DNA of 64,000 nt from Arthrobacter alpinus (lineage in GTDB: Bacteria > Actinomycetota > Actinomycetes > Actinomycetales > Micrococcaceae). Position numbers and translations under genes: made by a program. The stretch spans positions 1,116,001 to 1,180,000 of the forward strand of contig NZ_FNTV01000001.1 of NCBI RefSeq assembly GCF_900105965.1. Direction: 5' to 3'. The notes under the pieces are model-generated. The model was not told the origin of the DNA and searched no databases. It saw only the letters and a list, made by a program, of their open reading frames with translations. This document shows, piece after piece, positions 63,229-64,000 of the stretch; position 1 is the first letter of the stretch, and each line of letters starts with the position of its first letter.

Positions 63229-64000
63229 TGTCCGTCCTGGATGATACCTTCTCGCGGCCGGGCAGCGTCGTTTCTCTGCTTCGAACAACAATAGGTCTCT
63301 ACCTGCGCCAATGCGGTGGGTGGATGCCCGCCAAATCCCTGACAGATCTCATGGAGGTCCTGGACGTCCCAGTGGAACTCACGCGAACGGCGCTAACCCG
63401 CCTGAAGCAGAAGGGTGTTCTGATAGCGGAGGTCAAAGCAGGAACGAAGGGATTTGCACTCACAGACGCAGCAGACATGTTGTATTCCAGAGGGGATCGG
63501 AGGATCAACTTTCCCCGAAACATGCAGCCGGACGATTCCTGGTGCCTCATCTCATTTTCTGTACCGGAGGCCCAGCGGGAGCGCCGACATCAACTCAGAC
63601 GCCAGCTCAGCTGGATTGGATGCGGGACAGTCGCCCCTGGACTTTGGGTATGCCCCGACTTCCTGCGAGAGGAAGTCAACGTGATACTGAAGGATCTCGA
63701 CCTTCAGCGTCAAGCGGTTCTGTTCACCACACGGACACCAGAAGTAGCCGGAGACCTTCGGGAGATAGTCAGTGAATGGTGGGATCTAGACTACCTCGCC
63801 GGCCTTCACAAGGATTTTTGCACCGAATACGGTGCCGTGGAGACAGAATCGGTACCAGCCGACTCGGACACATTCGCCACGTACGTGAAGTGCATTGACC
63901 GGTGGCGGGTCATCCCCTACGTAGACCCAGGCCTTCCTGCGACCTGCCTCCCTAACGACTGGCCGGGTGGACGATGCATCGAACTATTCCTGGCCATCCG
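63228..64000 (+). CDS. PaaX-family transcriptional regulator (partial)
   Basis: A GTG start overlaps the kynU stop. At least 257 residues are visible before the window ends. An N-terminal winged helix (SVVSLLRTTIGLYLRQCGGWMPAKSLTDLMEVLDVPVELTRTALTRLKQKGVLIAEVKAGTKGFALTD) is followed by the PaaX middle region (LRRQLSWIGCGTVAPGLWVCPDFLREEV) and the C-terminal element CIDRWRVIPYVDPGLPATCLPNDWPG. PaaX represses phenylacetate catabolism in other bacteria. Here it is encoded in the kyn operon and most likely controls it, possibly through the palindrome at 61042. Confidence 0.85.
   Translation, partial: MSVLDDTFSRPGSVVSLLRTTIGLYLRQCGGWMPAKSLTDLMEVLDVPVELTRTALTRLKQKGVLIAEVKAGTKGFALTDAADMLYSRGDRRINFPRNMQPDDSWCLISFSVPEAQRERRHQLRRQLSWIGCGTVAPGLWVCPDFLREEVNVILKDLDLQRQAVLFTTRTPEVAGDLREIVSEWWDLDYLAGLHKDFCTEYGAVETESVPADSDTFATYVKCIDRWRVIPYVDPGLPATCLPNDWPGGRCIELFLAI

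Noticed and set aside
1..64000. CRISPR array or prophage
   Set aside because: No regularly spaced direct repeats, cas genes or phage structural genes were found.

Overview
The window looks like high-GC actinobacterial DNA. Gene content fits the family Micrococcaceae (Arthrobacter or a relative). Reasons include a DUF4235/CsbD/topoisomerase IB stress cluster, a class F sortase locus, TetR, MerR and PaaX regulators, GTG and TTG starts, and a kynurenine operon whose first gene seems to be leaderless. This placement comes from recognising protein families by eye, not from a search.

Layout. 0-8 kb: a small repeated gene, an MFS exporter with a MerR regulator, an alcohol dehydrogenase with an ArsR regulator, a serine recombinase that lacks its catalytic serine, and a TetR-controlled CocE-type hydrolase operon. 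8-11 kb: a class II UvrA-like ABC ATPase. 12-17 kb: a stress-type cluster (topoisomerase IB, CsbD, DUF4235 and four small hydrophilic proteins) ending in a decayed ATP-dependent DNA ligase fragment. 17-19.5 kb: an envelope operon with a CHRD-domain protein, a class F sortase and a cupredoxin-like lipoprotein. 22-28 kb: a second copy of the small gene, a second MFS exporter with a TetR regulator, two SnoaL-like proteins and an AraC regulator. 28-47 kb: a patchwork of small loci (membrane proteins, two NUDIX hydrolases, a DeoR regulator, a kinase-like phosphotransferase, a phospholipase D-type synthase, a LuxR regulator) mixed with pseudogenes and IS remnants. 46.5-49 kb: a LysR/nitrilase divergent pair. 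51-57.5 kb: an organosulfur locus with a divergent MetNIQ-type transporter, two LLM flavin monooxygenases and a GNAT acetyltransferase. 60-64 kb: tryptophan to anthranilate catabolism (kynB, kynA, kynU) with a PaaX-family regulator that runs off the end.

How the parts work together. Most loci are an enzyme or exporter next to a one-component regulator, often with a visible palindrome in the shared promoter. The segment from about 19.5 to 60 kb is accessory in character. It holds at least eight broken genes or insertion-sequence remnants and two families of dispersed non-coding repeats. The best leads are the organosulfur cluster, the sortase operon whose cupredoxin has lost its copper ligands, the recombinase with Pro in place of Ser, the near-identical 361-bp repeat beside two diverged exporters, and the hairpin repeats ending in a tRNA T-arm-like motif. 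I saw no CRISPR array, complete tRNA or rRNA gene.
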